From contig JADKDD010000001.1 in assembly GCA_016718525.1 (NCBI GenBank), positions 1,426,001 through 1,490,000 of the forward strand: a DNA stretch of 64,000 bases, read 5' to 3'. This document shows positions 7,320 through 15,075 of the stretch, one piece after another (positions within the stretch are counted from its first letter, which is position 1; every line of letters begins with the position of its first letter). The stretch comes from Rhodocyclaceae bacterium. Lineage in GTDB: Bacteria > Pseudomonadota > Gammaproteobacteria > Burkholderiales > Rhodocyclaceae. A program made the position numbers and the translations under genes. Under the pieces are notes generated by a model. The model had not been told where the DNA came from and did no database searches. It worked only from the letters and a program-made list of their open reading frames with translations.

Positions 7320-8870
7320 ATGCCTCATAGACATACACTGAAGCTCTCAATGGGTGAAGGCGACTATGGTCGCCTTTTGCGACATCGGCTGTTTCGTCAA
7401 ACACCGGTGGCATCGCGCGAATCCATTGTCAACATTCATTACGACACGCGGACGCTGCAGCTGGCAATGCGGTCTGTTGAATTGAGTTTGCGGAGGTCTG
7501 GGTCATCGTGGATTCAGACCGTCCGTTACGCCGAAAACTCAAGTGATGCTGAATCGTTGATGACAGAGTGGACCGCAATCTATCTCAACCATTTTGATTT
7601 TTCCGGTGTGGAAAACGCGAAACTGGCCGCTTGGCTGAGTCAGCGAAAGATCATTTCCCGCATAACACCAATCTTTGAATCGAACCTCCGCCGCACAACC
7701 TGGCAGCTTCGTCCACAACCGGGCGTCGTTGTTCAAGCAAAAGTTGATCGCGGAACATTGGTTTCCTCCGGGCGCCGTGAATCGCTCATTGACCTGGACT
7801 TGCACCTGGTCGACGGGTGCCGCGAAAATCTCTTTGAAGTTGCCGCGCAACTCGCCGCTCACGTGGCCCTTACCCCCCAATTGCGAGACAAAGCCGGGAG
7901 AGGTTGTCGTTTGTTCCTTAACAGCAAGCAAGTGCCGGTCAAGGCCGAGAGTTTCACCTTACCCGCCGCCGTCGCTCCTCTGCATGCGTTTAAGCACATC
8001 GCCTTCTCGTGCCTGCAACACCTGCACGAAAATCATGCCGGTAGCGTAGAGAATAGCGACCCTGAGTACGTCCATCAAATGCGCGTAGCAACGCGCCGTT
8101 TGCGTGCAGCCATACAAATCTTTAAACCCTTGCTGCCGACGTCATTCATTGAGCAGATCATTCCACCTTTGCGGGACTTGATGCAAAATTTGGGTCGTGT
8201 GCGAGATCTTGACGTACTTACCTCCGAGATCGTCAATCCTGTCGCTGCGGCGCTGCCTGACGAGCCGGGAATCATCGCGCTGTCTGCGGTGATTACTGAC
8301 CGGCTCTATCAGGCCCGCACCGATGTAACGAAACGTTTGCTCGCACCTGACTATGGCGGGTTACACCTGCAGGCAGCCACAATGCTTAACCGCGCGCCTT
8401 TTGCAGTAGCGGTAATCAAGCCGAACAAGTCAGAAATACCTGAAGACTGCGTTGATGATGAACAACCAGCGCTAACAAAGTTTGCTCAGGTGCGCTTGAA
8501 TAGTCTCTTCGAGAAATTACTTACATCCGCAGCTGCGGCAAGGATTGAACACCCACCTACGCTACACAGGATGCGAATTTGCATCAAGCGATTGCGTTAT
8601 GCCATGGAGTTTTTTCGACCAATGTCGCCAAAAAAAAGGGGCAGCAAGGTGCTCGCAGCTTTGGCTACTGCGCAAGATAAGCTAGGGCAACTCAACGATC
8701 TCGCTGTAGCAGGCGAGGTACTCATGGCCTGTGTTGCAAACGATCGTCATTTGCATCGCGCCGTCAGTTTGGTTGGCGCATGGCATGCACAGCGCTACGC
8801 TGATTTATTGGCTGATGTAGTCACCGACATCAGAAAGATCCAAAACCTGAAGTTGCCGCGACTCGAATAA
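7320..8870 (+). CDS. CYTH and CHAD domain protein with degenerate CYTH site
   Basis: The 516 residues comprise an N-terminal CYTH (triphosphate tunnel) domain at about 1-200 and a C-terminal CHAD domain at about 220-510. CHAD repeats are marked by histidine/arginine helices such as HQMRVATRRLRAA and HRMRICIKRLRYAMEFF. CYTH enzymes hydrolyse inorganic triphosphate, and CHAD domains bind polyphosphate. Here the CYTH signature that normally reads like EIELK is HTLKL, so the metal-binding glutamates are missing and hydrolysis is doubtful. The sheet segment YDTRTLQLAMRSVELSLRR is kept. It follows plcP by 68 bases and may form part of the phosphate island. A non-catalytic polyphosphate-binding role is an inference. 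Confidence 0.85.
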   Translation: MPHRHTLKLSMGEGDYGRLLRHRLFRQTPVASRESIVNIHYDTRTLQLAMRSVELSLRRSGSSWIQTVRYAENSSDAESLMTEWTAIYLNHFDFSGVENAKLAAWLSQRKIISRITPIFESNLRRTTWQLRPQPGVVVQAKVDRGTLVSSGRRESLIDLDLHLVDGCRENLFEVAAQLAAHVALTPQLRDKAGRGCRLFLNSKQVPVKAESFTLPAAVAPLHAFKHIAFSCLQHLHENHAGSVENSDPEYVHQMRVATRRLRAAIQIFKPLLPTSFIEQIIPPLRDLMQNLGRVRDLDVLTSEIVNPVAAALPDEPGIIALSAVITDRLYQARTDVTKRLLAPDYGGLHLQAATMLNRAPFAVAVIKPNKSEIPEDCVDDEQPALTKFAQVRLNSLFEKLLTSAAAARIEHPPTLHRMRICIKRLRYAMEFFRPMSPKKRGSKVLAALATAQDKLGQLNDLAVAGEVLMACVANDRHLHRAVSLVGAWHAQRYADLLADVVTDIRKIQNLKLPRLE

Positions 8871-8889
8871 CGGCCAATTCCCGGGTCTG

Positions 8890-10263
8890 TCAGGTGCGCT
8901 TGATAGCGCCCGCCACCACGGCAGCTATCGCTTCTGCGTGCCGAGCGACTTCATCGGCCGCTTGACCCTCGACCATTACCCGGAGGACAGGTTCAGTCCC
9001 CGATGCCCGCAACAACACGCGGCCCTTCCCGGCCAACGACTTCTCTGCTGCAAACACTGCCGCGGAAATCTGTTCGTCAGCAGTCCAGTCAAAGCCAGCC
9101 TTGGTCTTTACGTTGATGAGTATCTGAGGGTACAACACAACATCGGCACAAGCATCGGCCAGCGTTTCCGAACCGGCAACAGAGCGCAATGCTGCCAAAA
9201 CCTGCAAAGCGGCGATGATCGCATCTCCAGTGGTATGCCGGTCAAGACAAATGATGTGTCCGGAGTTTTCTCCACCCAGAACCCATCCGCGCTCCTGCAG
9301 CATTTCCAACACATAACGGTCGCCCACTTTCGCCCGACCACAAGTCACACCGAGACGTTGCAAGGCGTGTTCCAAACCAAGGTTGGTCATCAGTGTCCCT
9401 GCAACTCCGCTGACTGTAGCACCCGCGTTTCGCCTGATGCGGTCGCGGGCAATCACATACAAGAGTCGGTCACCGTCAAAAATTTCGCCGTTTGCATCGA
9501 CCATCACCAGACGGTCACCATCCCCGTCAATGGCAATTCCCAGATGAGCACCAGTTTCGATTACCCGCTGCCGCAGTGCTTGAGGAGCAGTTGCGCCAAC
9601 GCCATCATTGATATTGAAGCCATTCGGTGCGTCACCGATCGCAACAACTTCCGCACCTAGTTCATGCAGAACCTTTGGCGCGATGTGATACGTCGCTCCA
9701 TTCGCACAGTCAACCACGAGTTTCAAACCACGCAAATCCAGTTCGCCCGGAAACGTGCTCTTGCAGAACTCAATATAGCGACCCGCCGCGTCATCAATCC
9801 GCCTTGCCCGACCAAGGCGTCTCGATTCCATACACTGTAGGGGCTCATCAAGCCATCGCTCAATTTCGAGTTCGACGACATCCGGCAATTTAAGACCCTG
9901 CGCCGAAAAGAACTTGATCCCGTTGTCGTGATAAGGGTTGTGCGACGCCGAAATCACCACCCCCGCTTGCAACCGCAGCGCCCTGGTGAGATAGGCCACT
10001 GCTGGTGTCGGCATCGGGCCGCATAAATAAACGTCGACGCCTGCGGCGGCGAACCCGGCTTCGAGCGCAGCCTCCAACATATAGCCTGAAATTCTGGTGT
10101 CTTTGCCGATCAACACACCGGGGCGATCACCATGCGGTAAGTCGTCATTTGCCGCCAACGTTTTACCTGCGGCGTAGCCCAGGCGCATGATGAAATCAGG
10201 AGTGATCGGTGCCTGACCAACCAGACCACGAACTCCATCGGTACCAAAATACTTACGGGTCAT
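8890..10263 (-). CDS. glmM: Phosphoglucosamine mutase
   Basis: Converts glucosamine 6-phosphate to glucosamine 1-phosphate for UDP-GlcNAc, peptidoglycan and LPS synthesis. The 457 residues start MTRKYFGTDGVRG, with the phosphorylated serine S107 in ISASHNP, the metal loop DGDGDR near 245-250 and the phosphate-binding RASGTEP near the C-terminus. Length is typical. It follows folP in the same direction after 154 bases, the standard betaproteobacterial ftsH-folP-glmM order. It converges with the CHAD gene, leaving only 19 bases between stop codons. Confidence 0.97.
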   Translation of the reverse strand: MTRKYFGTDGVRGLVGQAPITPDFIMRLGYAAGKTLAANDDLPHGDRPGVLIGKDTRISGYMLEAALEAGFAAAGVDVYLCGPMPTPAVAYLTRALRLQAGVVISASHNPYHDNGIKFFSAQGLKLPDVVELEIERWLDEPLQCMESRRLGRARRIDDAAGRYIEFCKSTFPGELDLRGLKLVVDCANGATYHIAPKVLHELGAEVVAIGDAPNGFNINDGVGATAPQALRQRVIETGAHLGIAIDGDGDRLVMVDANGEIFDGDRLLYVIARDRIRRNAGATVSGVAGTLMTNLGLEHALQRLGVTCGRAKVGDRYVLEMLQERGWVLGGENSGHIICLDRHTTGDAIIAALQVLAALRSVAGSETLADACADVVLYPQILINVKTKAGFDWTADEQISAAVFAAEKSLAGKGRVLLRASGTEPVLRVMVEGQAADEVARHAEAIAAVVAGAIKRT

Positions 10264-10372
10264 CCCTACTCTCCTGACAATACACGGATCTCAGTCTACC
10301 TGCTGTTTCTAGATTGATTTATGCGAAATGAGATCGCCGCTTCCCTTGCTCGACGATGAACACGGCACGCGT

Positions 10373-11218
10373 TTAACACCGATTGTCATCTGAACGATCT
10401 ACTGCATTGACGAGAGTTAGCGCGTCAACCGTCGCCGCTACATCATGGGTTCGTACAACCCGCGCTCCCCGCTGAACTGCCAATACGTGCGCAGCGATTC
10501 CAGCCGACACCCGTTCGCCACTGTCCCTCCCGGTCAGCGATCCCAGCATTGATTTCCGCGACATCCCAACCAACACAGGCAGACCCAACGGTTCCAGGTC
10601 CCGCAAATGGCGCAGGAGTGCCAGATTGTGATCCAGCGTCTTACCGAAACCGAACCCCGGATCGATCACGATGCGATCCCGCAGGATTCCTGCTGCGTTT
10701 GCGGCGGCTGTTCGCTCCATCAAGAAGCTGCGCACGTCGGCAACCACATCAACATACTGCGGAGCGGCTTGCATAGTGGCCGGTGAGCCTTGCATGTGCA
10801 TCAAGCAAACTGCCACCTTACTTGTCGCCACTATCTCAAGCGCGCCTTTTGCCCGCAGTGCGTTGATGTCGTTGATCATATCGACACCGGCATCGACGAC
10901 TGCGCGCATGACCGTTGGTTTGGTGGTGTCGATTGATATAGGAATTCCGCAATCCATCAATTTTCTGATGACCGGCAACAGCCGCTGAATCTCCATGTCG
11001 ACTGGTACGGCATGGGCACCGGGGCGCGATGATTCAGCGCCGATATCGAGGATATCAGCCCCCTCTTTCAACAACCTCAATCCGTGGTCGATTGCTTGAT
11101 CAACATTGCTGCCGAGACCATCCCCGGAGAACGAATCGTCAGTCAAATTGACAATTCCCATGACCAACGGCCTACCTAAATCGAGGGTATAACGCCCGCA
11201 TTGAAGGAACTTGGTCAT
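10373..11218 (-). CDS. folP: Dihydropteroate synthase
   Basis: Condenses p-aminobenzoate with dihydropterin pyrophosphate in folate synthesis and is the sulfonamide target. The 281 residues from the ATG at 11218 form a TIM barrel with MGIVNLT at the pterin/PABA loop, DIGAESSRPG for diphosphate binding, IDTTKP, MHMQGSP, DPGFGFGKT and GMSRKS. The common NxTPDSFSDGG loop reads NLTDDSFSGDG here. Loop 1 is where sulfonamide resistance changes occur, but this variant may simply be lineage-specific. An alternative start at 11254 adds 12 residues. It lies 132 bases after ftsH and before glmM. Confidence 0.95.
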   Translation of the reverse strand: MTKFLQCGRYTLDLGRPLVMGIVNLTDDSFSGDGLGSNVDQAIDHGLRLLKEGADILDIGAESSRPGAHAVPVDMEIQRLLPVIRKLMDCGIPISIDTTKPTVMRAVVDAGVDMINDINALRAKGALEIVATSKVAVCLMHMQGSPATMQAAPQYVDVVADVRSFLMERTAAANAAGILRDRIVIDPGFGFGKTLDHNLALLRHLRDLEPLGLPVLVGMSRKSMLGSLTGRDSGERVSAGIAAHVLAVQRGARVVRTHDVAATVDALTLVNAVDRSDDNRC

Positions 11219-11350
11219 GGAATTATCAGCGCCACTGGGCTCAGGGCACAACATTTTTGCGCCGAATCACGTCTGCACTTCTTTCATCAGCGACGGTCGA
11301 AGCCGCGCACCTGCATGCAACTCAGCAAGGTCGACAAATTTGAGGTTTAC

Positions 11351-13234
11351 TCAGGCCGGAGCTGGCGCAGTCGGTTCCGCATCCGGTGCTCCTGGAGGCA
11401 CCTTCGGGTTGGTGGTTGACGCGGATGGCTTTGGTGCGCGAGGCGCCGTGCCGGACATAATGTCCTTGATTTGATCGGCATCAATGGTTTCCCATTCCAG
11501 CAAAGCCGCGGTCATTGCCTCTACCTTGTCGCGATTCTCCTCGAGCAACTTCTTGGCGAGCGCATATTGCTCATCAAGAATCCGGCGGATTTCCGCATCT
11601 ACTTGTCGCATTGTCGCTTCCGACATATTTTTGTGGGTTGTCACCGATCGACCAAGGAACACTTCACCTTCGTTTTCGCCGTAGACCATGGGACCAAGTG
11701 CATCGGACATGCCATATCGCGTCACCATGTCCCGCGCGATTGCGGTGGCGCGCTCGAAGTCATTGGCTGCACCGGTTGAAATTTTGCCGACGAACAATTC
11801 TTCAGCGACACGCCCGCCGAACAACATTGAAATGTTTGCCAGCATTTGGTCACGGTAAAGACTCAAACGGTCTGCCACCGGCAACGACCACGTCACGCCT
11901 AGTGCTCTTCCGCGTGGCATGACAGTCACCTTGTGCACCGGGTCACAGCCCGGCAACAGCGAACCGACGATCGCGTGGCCGGATTCGTGATACGCCGTGG
12001 CGCTCTTTTCCTCGGGTGAAATCACCATCGATTTCCGTTCCGGCCCCATAAAAATCTTGTCTTTGGCTTTCTCGAAATCTTCCATATCGACAAGGCGCTT
12101 ATTGCTGCGCGCAGCAAACAAAGCGGCTTCATTGACGAGGTTGGCCAAATCAGCGCCCGACATGCCCGGTGTGCCGCGTGCGAGGACCATCGCATCGACA
12201 TCAGCTGCCACCGGTACTTTCCGCATATGTACTTTGATGACTTGTTCGCGACCGCGAATATCCGGAAGCGGCACGACTACCTGACGGTCAAAACGGCCCG
12301 GACGCAACAATGCTGGATCAAGCACATCCGGACGGTTGGTGGCGGCGATCACGATCACGCCAACCGAGGCTTCGAAACCATCCATCTCGACCAGCATTTG
12401 ATTCAGTGTCTGCTCACGTTCGTCATTGCCGCCGCCGAGTCCGGCGCCGCGTTGACGACCAACGGCGTCGAGCTCATCGATAAAGATGATGCAAGGCGAT
12501 TGCTTCTTCGCCTGCTCAAACATGTCACGCACACGAGCCGCACCAACACCGACAAACATCTCAACGAAGTCAGAACCTGAAATCGAGAAAAACGGAACCT
12601 TGGCCTCACCGGCAATCGCTTTCGCCAGCAGGGTTTTGCCGGTGCCTGGGGAACCGACCAACAGTACGCCGCGCGGGATTCGACCGCCCAGTTTTTGAAA
12701 CTTAGTTGGATCACGCAGAAAGTCGACCATCTCGGACAACTCTTCTTTGGCTTCGTCGCATCCCGCGACATCGGCAAAGGTCACGATGTTGGTCGATTCG
12801 TCGAGAATCTTGGCGCGGCTCTTGCCAAATGAAAATGCCCCGCCACGCCCGCCACCTTGCATCTGGCGCATCACATAGACCCATACGCCGATCAAGAGCA
12901 ACATCGGGCCCCACGACATGAATATGCTCATCAGCAACGACTGTTCCTCATCCTGCTTGGCAACGACTTTGACGTTGTAGCGAAGCAAGTCGGAAACCAG
13001 CCAGGGATCGGACGGCGAAAACGACGTGACTTTCTTGCCGTCAACGGTGGTTGCCTCCAGTGTGCGACCTTGAATCATCACGCTGGCGATCCTGCCAAGC
13101 TTTGCTTCCTCAAGAAACTCTGAGTAACCGAGGATATTGGTTGCCGCTTGCCGGGTGTTGAACTGATTAAAGACTGACATCAGCACAATGCCGATCACCA
13201 GCCAAATAGCCATCGTCTTGAACATATTATTCAC
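11351..13234 (-). CDS. ftsH: ATP-dependent membrane zinc protease FtsH
   Basis: Degrades misassembled membrane proteins and regulatory targets at the inner membrane. The 627 residues have membrane segments at about 8-22 and 101-122. The AAA module carries Walker A GSPGTGKT at 194-201 (usually GPPGTGKT), Walker B FIDELDAVG at 251-259 and the arginine-finger region RPGRFDR at 311-317. The zinc site HESGH is at 416-420. The proline- and alanine-rich C-terminal tail (about 600-627) is typical. It is transcribed after rlmE and before folP, the canonical betaproteobacterial order. Confidence 0.97.
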   Translation of the reverse strand: MNNMFKTMAIWLVIGIVLMSVFNQFNTRQAATNILGYSEFLEEAKLGRIASVMIQGRTLEATTVDGKKVTSFSPSDPWLVSDLLRYNVKVVAKQDEEQSLLMSIFMSWGPMLLLIGVWVYVMRQMQGGGRGGAFSFGKSRAKILDESTNIVTFADVAGCDEAKEELSEMVDFLRDPTKFQKLGGRIPRGVLLVGSPGTGKTLLAKAIAGEAKVPFFSISGSDFVEMFVGVGAARVRDMFEQAKKQSPCIIFIDELDAVGRQRGAGLGGGNDEREQTLNQMLVEMDGFEASVGVIVIAATNRPDVLDPALLRPGRFDRQVVVPLPDIRGREQVIKVHMRKVPVAADVDAMVLARGTPGMSGADLANLVNEAALFAARSNKRLVDMEDFEKAKDKIFMGPERKSMVISPEEKSATAYHESGHAIVGSLLPGCDPVHKVTVMPRGRALGVTWSLPVADRLSLYRDQMLANISMLFGGRVAEELFVGKISTGAANDFERATAIARDMVTRYGMSDALGPMVYGENEGEVFLGRSVTTHKNMSEATMRQVDAEIRRILDEQYALAKKLLEENRDKVEAMTAALLEWETIDADQIKDIMSGTAPRAPKPSASTTNPKVPPGAPDAEPTAPAPA

Positions 13235-13372
13235 TGTACTGCCTCGCTTTCAGTTCACCTCGCGCTCGACACTGAGCGGACCACATGCTTCGACATTCTA
13301 TTCTGCCAATTCTAATCGGCAACCTCACGACTAAACGCTATGTACTTCGTCTCAAATGGTTACGACCAAACG

Positions 13373-14020
13373 CTACATCAATTCACCACTGTGCCGCTTG
13401 CTTCGCCCCAACAAATAGACCTCGGCACTTTTGTCTCGCGACGCTGCTGGTTTTCGAACCAACAAGGTTTCAAATACCTCGTCGACTGCCTTCCTGAGTT
13501 CCATATAACCACTACCCTGAAAAACTTTGACCAGCAAGTCACCACCCGGCTTGAGATGTCGATTGCAAAAATCCAATGTTAACTCCGCCAGATACATCAC
13601 CCGCGCCTGATCGGACGAACCGATTCCCGTCATATTGGGGGCCATGTCCGACAAAACAAGGTCCACCAGGCGCCCATCCAGTGCTTTCGTCAATTCAAGC
13701 AATGTTTGATCTTCGCGAAAATCCCCCTGAATAAAGGTCACCCCACGGATTGGGTCCATCGGGAGCATGTCCATCGCCAAAATCCGGCCGTTACCGCCTA
13801 AGCGCTTGGCGGCAACCTGCGACCAACTCCCCGGCGTTGAACCGAGGTCTACGACCGTCATGCCGGGTTTAATTAACTTGTCACGATCATCAATTTCAAG
13901 CAGCTTGAACGCCGCCCTCGCTCTCCACCCATCAGCTTTGGCGCGCAACACATAGGGATCGTTGACGTGCTCCTGCATCCAAACCTTACTTTTCTTGTGA
14001 CGTTTGCTTTTCAGTGTCAC
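13373..14020 (-). CDS. rlmE: 23S rRNA 2'-O-methyltransferase RlmE (FtsJ)
   Basis: Methylates U2552 of 23S rRNA late in large-subunit assembly, using S-adenosylmethionine. The 215 residues contain the SAM-binding motif VVDLGSTPGSWSQVA and the catalytic K-D-K-E set: Lys in RARAAFKLLEI, Asp in LVLSDMAPN, Lys in LLVKVFQG and a Glu in the final strand. It is divergent from yhbY with 14 bases between start codons, an arrangement conserved in Proteobacteria. It precedes ftsH by 138 bases. Confidence 0.96.
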   Translation of the reverse strand: MTLKSKRHKKSKVWMQEHVNDPYVLRAKADGWRARAAFKLLEIDDRDKLIKPGMTVVDLGSTPGSWSQVAAKRLGGNGRILAMDMLPMDPIRGVTFIQGDFREDQTLLELTKALDGRLVDLVLSDMAPNMTGIGSSDQARVMYLAELTLDFCNRHLKPGGDLLVKVFQGSGYMELRKAVDEVFETLLVRKPAASRDKSAEVYLLGRSKRHSGELM

Positions 14021-14034
14021 GTTACAATCCTGAA

Positions 14035-14523
14035 ATGACTAAAACTGATACCCCAAAAATTCCCGCAGCCGCACTGACGTCGGATCGCCGTCGCGCCTTG
14101 CGTGCCGAGGCTCACCACCTTAACCCGGTGGTTTCGATCAGCCAAAAGGGACTCACTGCCACCGTCCTGGCCGAAATTGATCGCAGCCTGAAGGTTCATG
14201 AATTGATCAAAGTACGTTTGTATGGAATTGAACGTGAGCAACGGTCCGCCTTGTTTGCGGAAATCTGCAACGAACTGGCATGTCAAGAAGTACAGCATAT
14301 CGGCAACTTATTGGTGCTCTGGCGTAAAAAGCCGGCGGCGGCAAAACTGCCGCACGATCAGTTGGTGCCGGCGACACGCCGTCAAAGAAGTCAACCTGCC
14401 GCTAAAGGCACGGCAAAACCTCGCAACGCGCCGACCAAGCGTCAGGCTATGGCGGCGGAGGGACGCAATGCCGCCGGACGGCCTTTGCGAAACACTCTGG
14501 CCAAGAAAAACACTGTCCGTTGA
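14035..14523 (+). CDS. yhbY: YhbY-type ribosome-associated CRM-domain protein with extended tail
   Basis: CRM-domain RNA-binding protein associated with 50S precursors. The conserved core is residues 12-98 (DRRRALRAEAHHLNPVV, then VSISQKGLT and LIKVRLYG). The rest, about residues 100-162, is a basic low-complexity tail not found in the short YhbY form. Part of the tail (roughly KLPHDQLVPATRRQ) is encoded by a copy of the dispersed repeat at 14357-14385. The ATG at 14035 is preferred; one at 14014 would overlap the divergent rlmE start. Confidence 0.9.
   Translation: MTKTDTPKIPAAALTSDRRRALRAEAHHLNPVVSISQKGLTATVLAEIDRSLKVHELIKVRLYGIEREQRSALFAEICNELACQEVQHIGNLLVLWRKKPAAAKLPHDQLVPATRRQRSQPAAKGTAKPRNAPTKRQAMAAEGRNAAGRPLRNTLAKKNTVR
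14357..14385 (+). repeat. Dispersed 29-bp repeat, copy B (inside yhbY 3' end)
   Basis: ATCAGTTGGTGCCGGC followed by GACACGCCGTCAA. The right half is identical to the copy at 41603; the left stem is partly lost (CCGGC instead of CTGAC). It is translated as part of the yhbY tail. Confidence 0.75.
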
Positions 14524-14572
14524 AAACCTGACCGGAGGACATGTGGCCAAACACGGCACAGTCAGGGCCGAG

Positions 14573-15052
14573 TCACAGATAGCGAACGTCCAGAATCTCG
14601 TACTCCCGAGCGCCGCCCGGTGTCTGCACTACAACCACATCACCCCCAAATTTGCCAATCAGGGCTCGCGCGACCGGTGAATTCAGGGAGATTTTGCCGG
14701 CTTTGATATCCGCCTCGTCATCGCCCACGATTTGATAGGTAACGCTATTCCCGCTGTCTGCATCCTCAAGGTCAACTGTTGCCCCGAAAACAACGCGGCC
14801 GTCGACGTCAAGTGATGCCGGATCAATGATTTGCGCATGACCAAGCTTGCTCTCAACTTCCTTGATTCTGCCTTCGATAAAGCCCTGACGCTCCTTTGCC
14901 GCATCGTACTCAGCGTTTTCTGACAAATCTCCGTGCGAGCGCGCCTCCGCAATAGCGGCAATAACCGCCGGTCGATCCACCGTTTTCAGACGCTGCAATT
15001 CTTCACGCAACAATTGCGCCCCATGCACCGTCAAGGGAAATTTTCCGCTCAT
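14573..15052 (-). CDS. greA: Transcription elongation factor GreA
   Basis: Rescues backtracked RNA polymerase by stimulating transcript cleavage through the secondary channel. The 159 residues show the N-terminal coiled coil (about 10-75) with the acidic tip region DLSENAEYDAAKERQ that positions the catalytic metal. A C-terminal FKBP-like domain follows with YQIVGDDEADIKAGKISLNSP. It follows carB on the same strand with a 23-base gap and is likely co-transcribed. It converges with yhbY. Confidence 0.97.
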   Translation of the reverse strand: MSGKFPLTVHGAQLLREELQRLKTVDRPAVIAAIAEARSHGDLSENAEYDAAKERQGFIEGRIKEVESKLGHAQIIDPASLDVDGRVVFGATVDLEDADSGNSVTYQIVGDDEADIKAGKISLNSPVARALIGKFGGDVVVVQTPGGAREYEILDVRYL

Positions 15053-15075
15053 ATCAATTCTGGACCAGTCAAATA

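Noticed and set aside
8938..9660. 240-codon plus-strand frame opposite glmM
   Set aside because: Antisense shadow of a clear glmM; no independent domain.
10373..11218. FolP loop change NLTDDSF as a sulfonamide-resistance allele
   Set aside because: It may simply be lineage-typical; without an alignment of relatives there is no case for resistance.
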